From contig CM060192.1 in assembly GCA_030549335.1 (NCBI GenBank), forward strand, positions 20,898,157 through 20,962,156: a stretch of 64,000 nt of DNA. Reading direction: 5' to 3'. Positions within the stretch are counted from its first letter, which is position 1. Every line of letters begins with the position of its first letter. Shown piece by piece: positions 46,048 to 59,364 of the stretch. This DNA comes from Pontederia crassipes (lineage: Eukaryota; Streptophyta; Magnoliopsida; Commelinales; Pontederiaceae). A model generated the notes under the pieces. It made no database searches. It had not been told where the DNA came from and was given only the letters and a program-made list of their open reading frames with translations. A program made the translations under genes and the position numbers.

Positions 46048-49000
46048 ATGGTGCCCGCGATACCGGCGGCGGGGGCCGGGTCAGGCGGCACTCCGGGAGC
46101 CTCCACCGCTCGAGCGCACAAGATGACTCCGTCCCCATCTCGCCGCCGTGATCTTCCCACGGCCGCCACCGCGAGGCCGCCGCTGTTCCCCGCCGCCGAG
46201 AAGGACAACAACAATAGCGTCGGCAATGCAGCCGTTCCAAGGCGTCCCCGCGGCAAGGAGATCAGCTCTCGGTACTTGTCCTCGTCCTCGCCCCATATTA
46301 AAGGCGGCTCCTTGGCGTCTCCTTCGTGTTCCACTGGTTCTTCCTCCTCCAAAGGTGGTTCCTTTACTACTACTTCGTGTTCCACTACTTCGTCCTCTTC
46401 TTCTGCTACTTCTTCTAGCTCCGGCCGACGCTTTGCTTCGCCGATTTCTACTCCAAGACCTTCGACGCCGCCGGCATTACCGCAAAATTCTGTTCCCGGA
46501 CGCTCCAAATCCGTCGACCGTACTCGCGCGGTCGCCGGGGCGGCCGCAGCACCCCGCGTGGCTGAGCTCTCCTCCGCTGCAAAATCCCTTTGTACCACTT
46601 CCACCACGACCCGGAGCCTCTCGGTCTCCTTCCAAGGAGAGTCCTTTTCCTACCAGACTAGCAAGACCAGAACCGTTTCCCCGTCGCCTAATCGGAGGGC
46701 AACACCCGAGCGGCGGAAACCGATCCCTTCTCCCTCTGTCACTCCGACGAGGAACATTGCTAGGTCTGAAAGCTCCAGGACGTTCGATAGCCATCACCGT
46801 TGGCCCGCAGCCAAAAGTCAGCAGTCTAATCCGTTGGCGAAGAGCTTAGACTGCTCGCTCGGCAACAATGATTCGATCTTGGCCGCTGTTCGGATGCTGA
46901 GGCAGTCGATGGTGTTCGACGACGGTGCGAGGTCGTCGTTTGATGGAGGCGATCTCTCTGTGTCATCATGTACGGATAGTTCGTCTTCGGAATCGAGCGT
47001 TATTTCAACAAAGGGGCAGGCCACGTCTCGAGGCATCACGGCGAGGTTTTCCAAGGAAAAAGGCAGCCGCCTGCATAGGTCACCAGATACAGTCACACCA
47101 TTAGCATTAGGCTCGAAGAGTGCGGCCTCCTCCAGGCTCGATCCAGCAAGGAAATCACTGGATAACAGCCCTCTGTTAACGCTATCCATGGCTTCTTCCC
47201 CTCGTTACGGTTCTGTCAGGCCTTCTTCTCCGAGCAGGCTTGCGGCTAACTCGGTGAGAGCGTTTACAAGTCCCCAAAGGCCACGGAATAGTCCAGTGAC
47301 AAGCAACTCCAGAGTGCCGCAGTCAAGCAGTGGATACTCAGTGGTCAATTTCAATGTCGAAGCAAAGAGAGGAAAATATGGGGAAAACCGAATCGAAGAT
47401 GCACATCAGCTAAGGATTCTCTACAACCGACTCTTGCAATGGAGATGGGCGAATGCGCAAGCAAGCGATGCATTGTTTGTCCAAGAACTGACATCGGAGG
47501 TAAGTTTCAGGCTTCTATGCACTGTTTGACATATATGACCTAGCAATGTGCCTCCCAAAACGTGACAACTTTGTTTCTGACCAATGTTCCAGCTAATCTT
47601 TGTATTCTGATCCGAACCAGCAGCTCATTATAACATATCATATTAAGTAAGCTTCTCAGAAAACTAATATTATGGTCATATATCTCAGTATAAAATATGC
47701 TGAAAACTAATATTATGGTCATATATCTCAGTATAAAATATGCCAATTCAATTTGATCTGTCATATTTTATATGCCTATTCATTTTTCACCTCAAATCCT
47801 TCGACCTTTAAATTTGAGACTTATTAGAATAACAGTATCCTATTTATTTTAATTGAAAGTTTAGCTGTAATGCCATATATCAGCAATGTCAAATAATCAA
47901 GAAACACATTATAACTCCAGGATTGTAACAAAAGTAGACACGTTTCCTTTTACTGGGAAGAAATGAAATAATTCAATCAATCGCCGCCTTTAACAGTACT
48001 TTGATTCATTCATGGTGACACCACATGTTGAGATGTCAATTTATACAGATGCTAAAAGTTAGAAAGTATTGAAATGCATGTTCCCCTGTAATTCAATTAC
48101 ATCTAGCCTTATTTTTCATCTATTTTCTTAAAGGTACATGATTTTTTTAGGATAATTCAACTTAACGGCATGTAATCATTTATTGATCTTTTAACATGTC
48201 GTTTAGAGCCTTCAGTGTTAAACATCTCATGCATTTTGTTGCACCTTTCTCAGAAATATTTATATAATGCATGGATAACTACTGCAAAAATGCATGAATC
48301 TCAGACGACGAAAAAACTTAAGCTACTGATGGAGAGACAATATCTGAAGCTTAGCGCAGTTTTCAAGGGCCAAGTAAGACTACTGACCTTGTCTTGTGCA
48401 CGTTACCTGCATATTATTATCATAATACCTTGATCTTCTTGATCTGATTCAGGGTTAATATGACATCTATAAATGTTCATATTAAGTACCTTGTTTTTAT
48501 CCTGGTGTAGAACCTTTCAATCAAGAGGAAAATCATATGTTAATGGTCCTAATTTTCAGATAAAAATGTCTAGTAGTATTTTTTCTTATTTCTGTCCTCT
48601 TTGGTTGGGAATGTTTTGCTCCATGTATCTATTAACTTTTATGCCCAGTAAAAATCATGTGCAAACTATGAGCATACTAAAGTGAGGTAAAAGAGACATT
48701 TAGTTTCCTTGTGGTTGGGCATATGCCATACACTATTTAATACTATAATTAACAAAGTAATCAAACTTCAATCATTGACATTATGGACTAATTATCCATA
48801 TTATCAGAAAAAAAAATGCTTGTTTGAGGACACAAGGAAAACAGTGTGATCTTTGGGTAATTACTAAATAATTTTGATTTATTTTTCTTATTAGGAACTT
48901 TGTTTAACCGGGTTAACATTACTTGACCAACCAATCTTTGAGGGGTTTATGTCCCAATCTTGCTAGGTTCTAGCTTATATACTAGTAGGGACATGTTGGC

Positions 49001-50999
49001 TAAAACTTGCGGCTAGCTAGCGACCCTTATAAAAATCTTGTAGCTAGCTTGTTTGGTGTATAACTAGGACTGTAGTGTGCATATGTATGTTCGTGTTTAT
49101 TGAGGAATTCAACAGAGCCATTTGGAATCTATGATGATAAAAATTACATGAAATTTAATTTTTTTTTTGAAAGTCACATGAAATTTAATTGGTCAAGGTT
49201 TCTTATATCATACTGCTATTTAGTACATCATCAGAAGAGGATATGTGATAAATCTACACTTTCTGTACAATAGTTGCCTTTTGCCCTCCATAACCTATAT
49301 ACTTTTTTTTTTTTGAAACAAACCTATATACTTATTGTTAGCCTCCAAATACAAGAGTGATTTTTGTGCAGATATTAAACAAAAGAGACATCACACATAA
49401 ACAATATTTGCAAGGCTCAAAGACAGAATATTATTACATAAGAGAATTTAGAAAAAAAAATTATAATGTCCATTAGGGTATTTCTATAAGCATTCCCTTA
49501 GTACAACAACAACAACAACAACAACAAAGCCTTATCCCACTAGGTGGGGTCGGCTATATGGATCATACGACGTCATTCCGCTCTATTAGTAACAAGCATT
49601 CCCTTAGTACATTACAGAAATTTGTTTTGTCCCCATAAATTAAGACACCTAACACAAAATATGGAACTACATAAATGGAAAATAAAGAAAACAGAATAAA
49701 TCTGAAAATTTTGGTTTTGGGGCTTTGTCCCACACACCCCATGTCAGGGGGGGATCCCCCCTTGACCAGCAGCAAGACCCTCATTACATAAAGGTGCATT
49801 TAATTGAGGAGCATCTTAACTGCATTTGGGGAACAAATGGAGAGAAACTGTGTTAAAATTTAAGGAGCTATCAATAACCATGCTATAATTTGTTGTGCAT
49901 ACTATATATCATAGTGTAATTCCAATTTCACTTCTTCAAAGAGTAATATGTGACATGTGGATACAGAAAGTAGTGGGTCAATGTTTAACTCTGTTTAAAG
50001 TTGCAATGTGAACTTGTCATGTTGTTTCACTTGCTTTGAACATCTTAATCTGGAGCTTGACATCAACTTTTACATGTTCAATAAATGCAGATGACATATC
50101 TTGAAGAATGGGCTCTTATAGAACGAGACCATGCAAATTCTTTAGAAGGCATCATTGATGCACTGGAAACCAGCACTGTCTGTCTTCCAATTGGTGAAGG
50201 CGCAAAGGTTTGTACCTCTTATTTAATAATACCAAGAACTATTATTGTGTCAATTGAAAAGTAATTTGTTTGGCTGGTGTTGCTTTCTTTTCTACAGGCG
50301 GACTTTCAAGATATGAGAAATGCTGTTGGTTCAGCAGTGGATGTCATGCAGGCTATTGGAACTTCAATATGCTCTATATTGTCAAAGGTCAATAATTTAA
50401 GCAGAATTGCCATTTCATTTTTATTTGGACAGTTTGCTCTAGCTATACCAGATCCAATTCCTCATGCAAAAAATCATTTCTCAGAAATTTAGATCATATT
50501 TTGCATATCTATTTGGTTCAGCAAAGCAAAAAAATATATTCAGATACTTGTAACATTTAAGATGATTATAGGTTATTATTGTTTATTTACCTCAAAACGG
50601 TTATTGGTTATCCAGTAGCTCATTTATGGTATGGTATGCTTTAGGAATTCCCATTTATCTGTTTTATACTCCATGTATGTTAATGAGTTTAATCAGCTAA
50701 ATTGTCCAGGTAGAAAGAAGGAGCTCCATGGTGACTGAACTCATGAAACTTGCAAGACAAGAACAAACAATGATGCACCAATGTAGAGATCTTTTATCCA
50801 CAGTCGCAGCTATGCATGTGAGTTCATACATCATACTATGCTCCTGCAGATATTTTCCCCGTTGTATAAAAGTTGATGCCCTCGTACTTCAATGTTCAGA
50901 TTATTGCTCCTGACTGAGTTTTTGAACCAGGTCAAACAATGTAGCTTGCTAGGACATATAACACAGTTAGGAAGCCGACCAAGTCTGATTCAGTTATAG
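46048..50999 (+). CDS. QWRF-family microtubule protein (AUG8/SCO3-like), 6 exons
   Basis: Exons: 46048-47499, 48254-48373, 50091-50207, 50298-50387, 50710-50817 and 50931-50999. All introns are GT-AG and phase 0. The product has 651 residues, the normal size for this plant family of augmin-subunit-8/SNOWY COTYLEDON3-like proteins, which bind microtubules. The first 440 residues are Ser/Pro/Arg-rich and disordered, with family blocks (KTRTVSPSPNRR, SLDCSLGNNDSILAAVRMLR). The signature motif follows at residues 464-467 as QWRW, where the family norm is QWRF. The C-terminal DUF566 helices are spread over exons 2-6 (KYLYNAWITTAKMH, YLEEWALIERDHANSLEG, DMRNAVGSAVDVMQAIGTSI, LLSTVAAMH). The start at 46048 gives a GC-rich N-terminus typical of monocot first exons. 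No lesion was seen. Confidence 0.93.
47500..48253 (+). other. QWRF gene intron 1
   Basis: 754 bp, gtaagt...ctcag. It contains a 50-bp direct repeat (aaaactaatattatggtcat and beyond, at 47658 and 47702). Confidence 0.85.
48374..50090 (+). other. QWRF gene intron 2 with RTE insertion
   Basis: 1717 bp, gtaaga...tgcag, AT-rich. It contains the 89-bp RTE tail at 49505-49593 on the opposite strand. The remaining introns are short (90, 322 and 113 bp). Confidence 0.85.
49505..49593 (-). mobile_element. Severely 5'-truncated RTE retrotransposon copy
   Basis: Read on the minus strand it is the last 89 bp of the RTE family at 6230-9391 (ggaatgacgtcgtatgatcc, then agccgaccccacctagtggg), with a longer (TTG)n tail. 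The 17-bp target duplication aagcattcccttagtac flanks it exactly (49488-49504 and 49594-49610). Confidence 0.95.
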
Positions 51000-52556
51000 A
51001 CAGAAATGCTGACTGCCTGTAACTAAGTGCTAACATCACAGAAGCCTTTCTTTTTATAACTGAAGGATTGGTAAGAACTCGAACAAAGTTCAGCAGCATT
51101 AAGACTTCGGAGCTCGTTGCCTCTCTTGTTCTAACATATAGTTTGTTTGCATAGAATGACTACTAGATTTTTCTTGTTTCCACCATTGCTTTAATCAAGC
51201 ATTGTATGAACTATGTTTCTTATGTAGGCAAAAATGAAAAAGTTGATGTATATATGAGTTTTTATATTCCACTTATTTGCTCCTTTCCAAATAGTTTATT
51301 AGAATGACACCTCTCTCTGTTTTCCTTTTGTTTTGAATGTGTTAACTGGCAGGCCTTATATTCTACTTGGCATAAGAATAGTTTTATTATGTTCATTGAC
51401 TTTTGCTGCCAAAGTAATTACCCCAAGCTGAGATATTTCCTGCGAGGTTTATATTCTTTGCTTATTTCTCTTCTTCTTTTGATCCAAAATTGTAGCTTGT
51501 GTAATCCTTGTGAATCCACAGACGTTGGATCTTTTCTCGTGTCTAGTTATCTTCCAACAGCCATACTGATGAATTGAGTTTGCGATATTTCAGATAAGAA
51601 ACGATAAATACATGGCCTTATTTACATGGTTGCATATTGCCTTATTCACACGGCCTTTCACTTTTATAAAATTTCAAGATAAATACAAAACAAAAAAAAT
51701 TTGTGAGATTAAGCCCCGTTCTGTTCATCCGATTTAAGGATTGAACGAACAAACGGCCATGATTTCAACAACCCCATCGCTCCCCGACCGGCTCCACACA
51801 CACACCACACACGTCTTAGCCTCGTGGTCGTCGGCGAGGGCTGTCCCACCTTCCCACCTTCGTGGGCCGTATCATCACTGCGGTACTGGGCCCGGGGACT
51901 TTCCTGAGCCTATGAGACTCGCTCGTTCTACTCACATTGTTTAAAACTGAGCGTACGTCTCTTATATTAACACAAGAAGAAAAACTGTCTCGCATGTGGG
52001 ACTAATATGACTTGCAATAAAAAATAAAATACTTCATAAGAAGAAGAAAATAAAATAAAATGAATGAGCCCACTGACCATCTTCCATCGTTCTCCGGTTC
52101 CTCTTTACATATTCTAATTCAAATTTCTCATAGATTTATATATGTGATTAATTTTCAATACCATAAATTCGGCTAAACTTCCAACAAAATATATAAATTA
52201 TGTGATTAATTTTCTTTTAATTTTTAATTATGATTAATGATCTTAATTCATTATTTTATTTATCTTAACCAATGTTTTATTTCATGTAGTAATTTAAAGT
52301 CGCCGATGATATAATTATTAGTAGGATTTAGAAAATATTATTTTATGTAGATTAATGCTAAAAAAATATATTGTTTAAATATATCGATGAACACATCCCA
52401 TCACTGATTCCATCGCTATTAGGTGAAAATTGTTTCTCTTCATTAAATGTCGAATTAGTTAAATATTAATAATTTTTATAAGGGATTAATATACTTTTAG
52501 AAAATTTTTAAAAGTGTTACTTGATATTTTGATTTGATGGTGCACTTTATCGCTCT
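51000..52556. other. 3' flank of the QWRF gene and intergenic DNA
   Basis: The first few hundred bases probably hold the 3' untranslated region. The short frames have no recognisable domains. GC rises briefly at 51770-51930 (67-codon frame) without identifiable content. Confidence 0.45.
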
Positions 52557-53345
52557 TAGGCTTTGTTCGGAGAGTTCTCAGTAAAGAGAAATGGAGGAGA
52601 AAGAGGGAGAGGGGAATGGGAGGGAGGGTAAATAGGTTTACTCGGAGAGAGGAGGAGAAAGAGAAAGAAGAGAAAAAGTTATGAGTGGACAATTATACTT
52701 TTAAGGGTCATTTGGTTATAGAATATTTTTTGGAGAATAAATAATTTATTCAAAAGAATATAATATTCTTCTTATATTCTTATTTTATTTTTTATTTGAT
52801 TCGATCGAAATAAATTTTAAATAAATTTTATTTTATAATAAAAATATTTTATTATAAATACTAGACATATAATAATTATTATTATTATAAAAAATAATAA
52901 TATAATAATATATGATTAAATTGTAAAAATAAAAGAAAATATAAAAAATGAGACGAATGGGATAAACAACTATTCCTTTATTTTGATGGAATAAGAAAAT
53001 TGATGTATTGTTGAATAAAAAGGTAGTATCATGATTTTCTAGATGATTTCATCAAAATCGAGTGTTGATCGATTTAATCCTATTCTGTTATATGTTTGGC
53101 GATATTCACTTGAATAAACATTTATTCATCACTTTATTCTCCAACCAAACGCCCCTTTAGTTATACCTTTTTCTATTGTTATTTAACTAGACAAATAAGT
53201 AATTTCACCTATCAAATTTCTTCTCTCCATTTTGGGGTTGAAGAATTTCCTTTCAATGAAGCCATCTAAACAGAGAAAAAAAATATTTTTTTCTTCCCTT
53301 CCCCTCTTTTATTCCTCATTTTCTTTAATCCAAACATAGACTTAG
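52557..53345. mobile_element. hAT-like MITE, interrupted by a second one
   Basis: The left arm (aggctttgttcggagagtt, then purine-rich gaggagaaagagggagagg) and the right arm (ttcccctcttttattcctca...tccaaacatagacttag) are inverted. The 'ggctttgttcgg' and 'tctatgtttgg' ends are typical of plant hAT-type MITEs. The pair is separated by the nested element below. Confidence 0.6.
52705..53155. mobile_element. Nested hAT-like MITE, 451 bp
   Basis: Ends gggtcatttggttatagaat and ttctccaaccaaacgcccc are inverted copies, extending as agaataaa/tttattct and further imperfectly. The interior is very AT-rich and non-coding. The flanking target duplication is not clear. Confidence 0.72.
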
Positions 53346-55311
53346 TTGAAAAGGAAGGCTTTTCATACCTTAATTCATTGTATTTTTTTAACCTGTATGA
53401 CAAGAAAATGGAGAATTCTAACGGCACTCGAACAAGAGCCAACCATGGGGCTGATCGAACAAAAGTTATTCTTACATTAGTTATGATCTAATAAATATTA
53501 TTATTCGGATGTCGAAAAATATAAATTTTCACAAACTGAAGTAAGAAATAAATGATGTTGGTCAGTATTCTAATTGGATAGATACAATATTATATTTTTT
53601 AAAAAAAATATTAAATGTTATTTTTATTAAGATTTTTCACTATGATTTATAAATTTTGTACATGCATTACATAATTAATTGGAATATCAATTTGCTAATC
53701 GCATCCTCTAAAGAATTAACGTATCCTGTAATAACAGACTTTTTCGATTGTGAGATCTTCTTTTCCTAGAGATAAATAATTTGAGTTTAGAGTAAGACAA
53801 TTAACTTTTAATGTTCTTGTATTAGGTCAATGCCATCTTTTGTAACAAAATGAAAAAAAAAATGTAACTATATACAAGTTGAATAGTTCTTTCTACTCTT
53901 TTCTTTGGTGGTGTAAAGAGAGTTTATCTTTGTCTCAAGTGAGATATATAGATGAGATTTGTTTTTACAAATATAAGGTTTAAAATTTGCTGGTCATGAA
54001 CACAGATTGGTACATTGGATGATATAACACAAATTTTGATAATAAAAGTTAGCGCCGGACTATGAATCTTCTTCTATAGCGAAAGAGAAAAAACAAATCA
54101 GAAGTAAAAAATAAATCCAAAAGTTGGTTTCTTTGCTATGCAGACAACGACACCAATAAGTAAAATTTTTTTGATCCACGTGCTGTTATTTACTGATTGC
54201 ATCATAACAAATCTGCGCCGTCAAAATATTTTCTTTTTGGGCTGATCTGCATGCCGTTTTGTTTTGCATCACTGATACATGATTAGATCGCCACCTGTTG
54301 CATGCTCTATTAGATATTGTTTGATCGACATACTGCTATTGATACGTGCGACGCATGCTTGATTAGATCAGATTTTTTTATCTTAGTTGCTAGATATAAT
54401 CTGCTACATTTTTTTTTGTGTGACAATAGATCTGCATATTTCAAATCCTTGCCGTAAATAAATAAAAAAAAGGTATAGTTACAATTTTTTTTTGACAGCA
54501 TATAAACATATTAGAATGCTGATTATTTTATGAGTTAAATATTTATTCTTTGAATTGTGATTCTATCATCGCCGATTTTTTTTTTGGTCAAGGTCATACT
54601 TATCTGCATATTTTAAAAAAAAATCGAAAACCTCTTTGCACGTTTAAAAGTCTGCTAGACTGGCCAGATCTTATTTTCTCCACAACTTTAATTTTCTGCA
54701 TAGTATTCTAATCTTGAGCATAATATTTTCTTTGCCGTTATTTTGCCCTGAATTATTTTAACCATCTAGTTAATTAATTCTGTCTTACGACATTAATTTA
54801 TTCTGTTTTTGAATAAGTTTTTGATAATTTTCGAAACTGAATCTGGAGATTTTTTTAATGTTTCATTCTGACAATTAGTCTATCGGTCAATTTGTTTTTG
54901 GAAATAAATACAAAATAACATTTCTACAAGTCTCTCCAGAATTTTTCGATAAGGATCAACTAAATTTTTTCTTGACCTATATTTAACGTTATTCCGGGCA
55001 GATTAAATTAAATTAATATCCTATTGAAAGGTTATCTTTTCTTCAATCCGAATTTTTTTTGGCTGACCTTGTCCGATTATTTCCTTGAGTAGAACCGAAT
55101 TGAATCTATTAATTTTCTGGACCTATATTCGGATCAAATAAGTTTCTTTCAATAATTATATATTTTTAATTATTTTTCTGATATCCGTAATTCCTTTGAA
55201 TTAATATTTATTGTTCAGATTTTTTTTTAAAAATGGCATTTATAAACTGTAGCATTTGTTTGAAATCATATTGTGGATTATAACTTTGTATCTTCATTTT
55301 TTTTTTAGAAA
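53346..55311. other. AT-rich DNA upstream of the copia coding region
   Basis: It may include the leader of the copia element but I found neither a 5' LTR matching 59365 nor a tRNA-type primer-binding site. No host gene was seen. Confidence 0.45.
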
Positions 55312-56189
55312 ATGTCAAAATTTGTTGCCACTGAACTAACCAAGTTGGGACGCTTTAATGATACCAACTACGACACGTGAAGTCGAAGAATTTTGTATGG
55401 GCTTGTTCATGACAACCTTCACACATACTTAGAAAACACTGTTCCAAAGCTTTCAGAAGAAGCCACAAATGAAAAAATGGAGGCTCATGAGAAAACTGTC
55501 AAGGAGTGGGAGCAGAAAGATGAGAGAGCCAAGACCTTCATATTAATGTATATGGAGGATAATCTTATTACGATGTTTGAGGTTCATAAAAGTACTTATG
55601 ATCTCTGAAATGCTCTCAAAGAAAAATATGCGTCCAAAAGGGACATGAGTTTGCAACTTTTATTGCACAAGTACACCACGTGCAAGATGAAGACTGATGA
55701 AAATGTGTTAGATCACATCAACAAAATGATAGTAATGGTCAAAGACCTAGAAATTGCTAGGTGTTTGTCCGAAGCACTACAAATAACTTTAGTGCTGAAT
55801 AGTCTATCATCTGCATTTGATGTAGCTGTAACTGCCATTCGTGTAAATGAATCTATTAAGCAGGTAGTTGAATTGCCTTCTATCCTAGGCATTGAACAAG
55901 ACATGGCCAAGGGTAAGAAGAAAGTTGAGATCTTCGACACTGAGGAGATCCAAAATGGAAAAGAGGACGAGGCCAACGCCATCCGTCACATGAAGAACCT
56001 CGGGCCCAATAAAAGGCAATTCAAAACTAAAAGTGACAAAAAGATGCCACGCGGAGCTTGCTTCACATGTGAAAATTTTGGTCACTTTAAGGCCAATTGT
56101 TCCATGGGAAAAGAACGGGCCAAAATAATGGCTCACAACATGGTCAAGGCAGTGGACAGCAAAACAAAAGAGCAGGTTCAAACAAGATA
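55312..56189 (+). pseudogene. copia gag, disrupted
   Basis: It starts MSKFVATELTKLGRFNDTNY and contains the UBN2-type gag block (LLLHKYTTCKMKTDENVLDH) and the zinc knuckle CFTCENFGHFKANC (CX2CX4HX4C, near 56060). TGA stops interrupt it at about 55378 and 55606. The frame shifts near 56150 before the protease. Confidence 0.85.
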
Positions 56190-57295
56190 GAATTCATCAG
56201 AGTAGTGGAGTGCAATGCTGCAACAACTAATGCTGAAGGATGGTGGATTGATTCTGGAGCAACCCGCCACATTGCTAAGACCAAGGAAGAATTAACCGAC
56301 TTCAAAGAGCTGAAGAAAGGGGAACAAAGGATATTCATGGGGAACAACACCTATTTGGTTGTTGAAGGTACAGGCTGGATCTTGGAGATAATGTTATGAT
56401 ACTCCAAGATGTGCTTTACACGCCAAGGATCTGTCGAAACCTAATATCTATTTCTGTCTTATTGCAAAAGGGTCTTGAAGTCTATTTTTATAAAGGTCGT
56501 GTGACTATAGGAAAGAACTATAAATTCTTGGCCATAGGAAAATATGTACCTGGTCATGATTTATTTTGTCTTTCCATCAATAATGAAGCAATGAATGTCG
56601 GTTCTGAGTATGTTCTGTGTTATATGTCTGATTATGATCTTTGGCATGAGAGACTCGGACATCCTAGAAACTCAAAGATGGAACAAATGATAAAAATGAA
56701 CTTGATGCCTAACATATCAAAGTCAAAGACAATGCCTTGCGTACATTGTTTGACTGGTAAAATGACTCGAACACCTTTTCCAACAGGAATAAGGGCGAGT
56801 GCATTGTTAGATGTAGTTCATTCAGACATTTGTGGGCCTTTGAGTATTGCTACACACGGAGGTAAAGCATACTTTATAACATTCATTGATGATTACTCTA
56901 GATTCTCCTATGTCTATCATTTAGAAAGAAAATATGAAGCTTTTGAATTTTTCAAAAAATATAAGATAGAAGTGGAGAAGAGATTGAAAAGACCAATCAA
57001 ATGCTTAAGGACAAATAGAGGGGGAGAATATGTCTTTAGGGAATTTGATGATTACTGCATTCTAGAAGGGATACGTAGGAAAACTACTATGTCCTATACG
57101 CCACAACAAAATGGAATGGCAGAAAGAAAGAATAGGGCTTTAATGAATGCAGTGAGATGTATGTTGTCCCACTCGGGTTTACTCAAAGTTTTTTGGGGAG
57201 AGGCAATATTAACCGTGAGTTACGTACAAAATAGAATTCCCACCAAGTCTGTTGAATCTACGCCATATGAATTATGGAATGGCAAGAAGTCCTAG
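56100..57295 (+). pseudogene. copia protease and integrase, disrupted
   Basis: The protease signature WWIDSGATRHIA is at about 56240. After a frame change near 56396 come the GAG-pre-integrase block (LWHERLGHPRNSKMEQM, CVHC), the catalytic core starting DVVHSDICGPL with FIDDYSRFSYVY, and TPQQNGMAERKNRALMN. A stop at 57293-57295 ends the segment. Confidence 0.87.
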
Positions 57296-57693
57296 TTGGG
57301 CCATCTCCGAAAATGGGGATGTAAAGCACACGTATTGATTCCTAGTCAATTGAGGAACAAGCTAGACTTTAGGACGGTAATGTGTAGGTTTATTGGATAT
57401 AGTGAAAAATCCAAAAAGTATAGATTTTTTCATCCAGATAAGGGTCTCATAGAGAGTCGGGATGGACTTTCATAGAAAATGAGAAGGAACAAGTTTATGA
57501 GGATGATGATCCTCTGATGATTCTAGAATATGATGTAGCCAACTCCAGAAATACACTGGACCATCCAACAGTGGGAGTTGAGACTACAAATGATTCTATA
57601 CATTTGAAAGAAGTGGAGAAAGCCATTAATTCCACGAGTATAATCGGCAACAAGAGGCCACGATAGAAGCCCACACATTTAGATGATTATGTA

Positions 57694-59289
57694 TTGTACG
57701 AGTGTGAGACTTCGTGTTATTCCATCGATGTTGATATAGAGGATAGTACAGATCCTATTACATATAAAGAAGCGATGGCTTCTAGCGAGTCAGAATCATG
57801 GTCGGCTGCCATGAAAGTTGAAATGGACTCAATTGATCGAAACAGAGTATGGGCGCTATGTGATTTGCCGGAAGGTAGACAATTCATAGGGTGCAAATGG
57901 GTATTCAAGAGAAAGTACAGTGCAAATGATTCTCTTGATAGGCACAAAGTGAGATTAGTTGCCAAGGGTTATACTCAGCAAGCCAGAATTGACTTTCAGG
58001 AAACCTATTCTCTAGTGGCTAAGTTTGCGTCAATAAGGGCAATCTTGGCGATAGTTGTGCATATGAATTTGGAGTTGTTCCAAATGAATGTTAAGACAAC
58101 TTTTTTGAATGGTGACTTAACAAAAGATATATATATGCGGCAACCTGAAGGTTTTCAGGTAAAAGGTCAGGAGAATAAGGTGTATAGACTGAAGAAGTCA
58201 TTATATGGATTAAAGCAATTGTCACGATAATGGTATCTTAAATTTCATGTGATGATAATCCAATTCGATTTTAAGTCAAACAAATTGGATCATTGTGTAT
58301 ATATCAAAAGAAATGGGAGTAGTTTTGTGATATTATCATTATATGTGGATGATATCTTGCTCTCAGGTAATGATGTCTCAATGCTCAATGAATTAAAAGA
58401 AGAATTGAGCAAGGAATTTGAGATGTCAGATATAGGATAAGCATCCTATGTACTGGGCATTCAAATTATTAGAGACAGAAACTCAAGGATTTTGAGTTTA
58501 AATCAGGAGCAGTACATTAATAAAGTACTGCGAAGATTCGAAATGTAAAATTGCAAACCGGCCCCTACGCCACTTATGATTGGGAAAAGATTGAGTAAAA
58601 GTCAGTGTCCCAAAATAGGGCAAGAACCTTTACAGGAATCCTATGCACAGGCGGTAGGAAGCTTGATGTATGCAATGCTTTGTACACGGCCCGATTTGGC
58701 TTATGCAGTAAGCCTAGTAAGCAGATTTCAAAGTAATCTGCTAAAGCCCACTGGGAGGCCATTAAGAGGATTCTACGATATCTAAAGGGCACCGTACACC
58801 TAAGATTAACATATCAAGCTGATGTTCTTGAGGCTGTAGGATATTCAGATGCGGATTTCGGAGGTGATATTGATGACCGAAAATTCACATCAGGTCACTT
58901 ATTTTTATTGGGTGGAGCAGTCGTTTCTTGGGTAGCAAGAAATAAGGATGTGTGGCTAGACATACACAGGAGGCTGAGTACATTGCTTGTAGTATAGTAG
59001 CCACCCATGGAGTTTGGCTCAGACGTTTTCTTTTAGAATTAGGGCTCAATCTGATCAAATGTATTGTGATAATCAAGCTGCAATAAGCTTGATACACAGT
59101 GGAGCCAACAGTTCTAAAGGAAAATATATTGAGATTGAATATCACTATATACAAGATAGAGTGGATAAAAGGGAAGTGACAGTGTCCTACATGCCTACTA
59201 GTGACATGCTGGTTGATTCTCTTACAAAAGGGATTACAGCTGGGACATTCATCAAACATGATGGCTTGATGGGACTCAGAAATAATTGA
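57694..59289 (+). pseudogene. copia reverse transcriptase and RNase H, disrupted
   Basis: The reverse transcriptase begins ESWSAAMKVEMDSIDRNRVW, with GCKWVFKRKY, DFQETYSLVAK and MRQPEGFQ. The catalytic LYVDDILLSGND lies at about 58340-58380, and the RNase H parts include MYCDNQAAISLIHSG (59060) and a C-terminal YMPTSDMLVDSLTKG. Stops at about 58228, 58438 and 58546, plus frameshifts, break the frame. Confidence 0.87.
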
Positions 59290-59364
59290 GTCAAATACAA
59301 AGTTCGGATAATAGACTTTGAAGAAATTTTAAATTTCTGATTGACACTACACGAATAGTGGGAG

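Noticed and set aside
46026..46607. 193-codon antisense frame over the QWRF first exon
   Set aside because: It lies opposite a well-supported exon, shows no domain and is explained by GC-rich codon bias.
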